From positions 1-64,000 of the forward strand of contig JAURZM010000014.1 in the NCBI GenBank assembly GCA_030653385.1: a DNA stretch of 64,000 nt. The letters run 5' to 3'. A program made the position numbers and the translations under genes. The stretch's first letter is position 1. The number at the start of each line of letters is the position of its first letter. Below are positions 63,487 to 64,000 of this stretch, in pieces. The DNA comes from Rubrivivax sp. (GTDB lineage: Bacteria; Pseudomonadota; Gammaproteobacteria; Burkholderiales; Burkholderiaceae_C). Below the pieces are notes generated by a model. That model did not search any database, had not been told where the DNA came from, and saw only the letters and a list, made by a program, of their open reading frames with translations.

Positions 63487-64000
63487 CTACAACTTGACCA
63501 GCCCACCGGCCCGCACGCCCAAGAGCCGGATGCGCCGTGCCAGGTCCACCCGTTTCAGGCACTGACCTGCGGCGTGGCGGATGGCGGCCTTGTCCGCCAC
63601 CGGTTCGGGCAGCGTCAGGTCGCGTGTGACGGTCTTGAAGTCGTCGAAGCGCAGCTTGATGCCGATGGTGCGGCCGGCGTAGCCCTTCTTCTGCAGGTCG
63701 GTGGCCACCTGCTCGGCCAGCTGCGTGAAGATGCGTGTCAGTTCGGCACGGTCGCGCACGGCATGCAGGTCGCGGTCGAAGGTGGTTTCGCGGCTCATGC
63801 TGACGGGTTCGCTGTGCGTCACCAGCAGCCGGTCGTCCACACCGTGGGCCGCGTCGTGCAGCCAGCGGCCGTAACTGCGGCCGAAGTGTTCGGTCAGGAA
63901 AGCGCGGTCCTTGGCCGCCAGGTCGGCGATGGTGCGGATGCCCATGTCGGCCAGCTTGACGCCGGCCTTGGGGCCGATGCCGTTGATGCGTCGCACCGGC
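63487..64000 (-). CDS. dinB: DNA polymerase IV, C-terminal part
   Basis: The frame is open through the window end, so the N-terminal catalytic palm lies beyond base 64000. The ~171 residues present cover the helix-hairpin-helix thumb (VRRINGIGPKAGVKLADMGI) and the little finger, with VSMSRETTFDRDL and GRTIGIKLRFDDFKTVTRD, which are typical of Y-family DinB polymerases. It is an error-prone translesion polymerase in relatives. The stop is 28 bp upstream of the LysR start. Confidence 0.93.
   Translation of the reverse strand, partial: PVRRINGIGPKAGVKLADMGIRTIADLAAKDRAFLTEHFGRSYGRWLHDAAHGVDDRLLVTHSEPVSMSRETTFDRDLHAVRDRAELTRIFTQLAEQVATDLQKKGYAGRTIGIKLRFDDFKTVTRDLTLPEPVADKAAIRHAAGQCLKRVDLARRIRLLGVRAGGLVKL

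Overview
The window is about 64 kb of dense, high-GC chromosome (roughly two thirds G+C by hand counting of sample lines). It looks like a betaproteobacterium of the order Burkholderiales, probably near Rubrivivax, Leptothrix, Ideonella or the Comamonadaceae. The main reason is gene order: leuC-leuD-leuB-asd-fimV-truA-trpF-trpB-trpA-accD-folC-dedD-cvpA-purF-metZ-gltX is a characteristic Burkholderiales arrangement. Interspersed palindromes of a type I associate with this group support it. No integrase, transposase, CRISPR array or phage gene was seen.

Region by region. 1-18223 (+): housekeeping supra-operon for leucine, lysine/threonine/methionine precursors, tryptophan, the fatty-acid carboxyltransferase, folate and purines, plus the cell-envelope genes fimV and dedD and, at the end, glutamyl-tRNA synthetase. 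Many stop and start codons overlap (ATGA/GTGA). 18209-18680: tRNA-Ala(GGC), tRNA-Glu(TTC) and tRNA-Asp(GTC), closed by a strong terminator. 18695-26515: a stress and energy block with an HPF-like ribosome hibernation protein, a baeRF-type protein, a histidine phosphatase, phosphoketolase plus acetate kinase, a YihY/BrkB membrane protein and a double PRC-barrel protein. 26629-29533: a four-carbon acid sugar (tetronate) catabolic operon of dehydrogenase, kinase and class II aldolase-like protein; the last lacks residues expected in the active site. 29622-34459: HD-GYP phosphodiesterase, an orphan peptide-type solute-binding protein, DUF1841, a RutE-like nitroreductase and a TSUP permease.

34599-49442 is the most unusual part: a type I secretion locus (ABC exporter and HlyD-type adaptor, no outer-membrane component), two small paralogous unknown proteins in tandem, and a giant RTX protein of about 3,360 residues. 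The two small genes and the first ~600 bp of the RTX gene are much lower in G+C than everything around them, which suggests a swapped-in cassette. The RTX gene carries ten alternating RTX/adaptor modules, a tandem array of ~81-residue repeats, and G8 and G7 homopolymer tracts.

49565-53282: a KefC-type antiporter with its flavodoxin-like partner (-), then a ParA-like ATPase overlapping a MaoC dehydratase (+). 53380-61297: a signalling stretch with a LuxR-type response regulator, hybrid histidine kinase, class III cyclase/ATPase/TPR protein and a GGDEF diguanylate cyclase. 61317-64000 (-): L-lactate dehydrogenase LldD, a LysR regulator and the C-terminal part of DinB, which runs off the window.

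No stretch without a gene exceeds about 300 bases. The longest gaps (4004-4224, 20210-20469, 25503-25699, 34460-34598) are described in their own entries.
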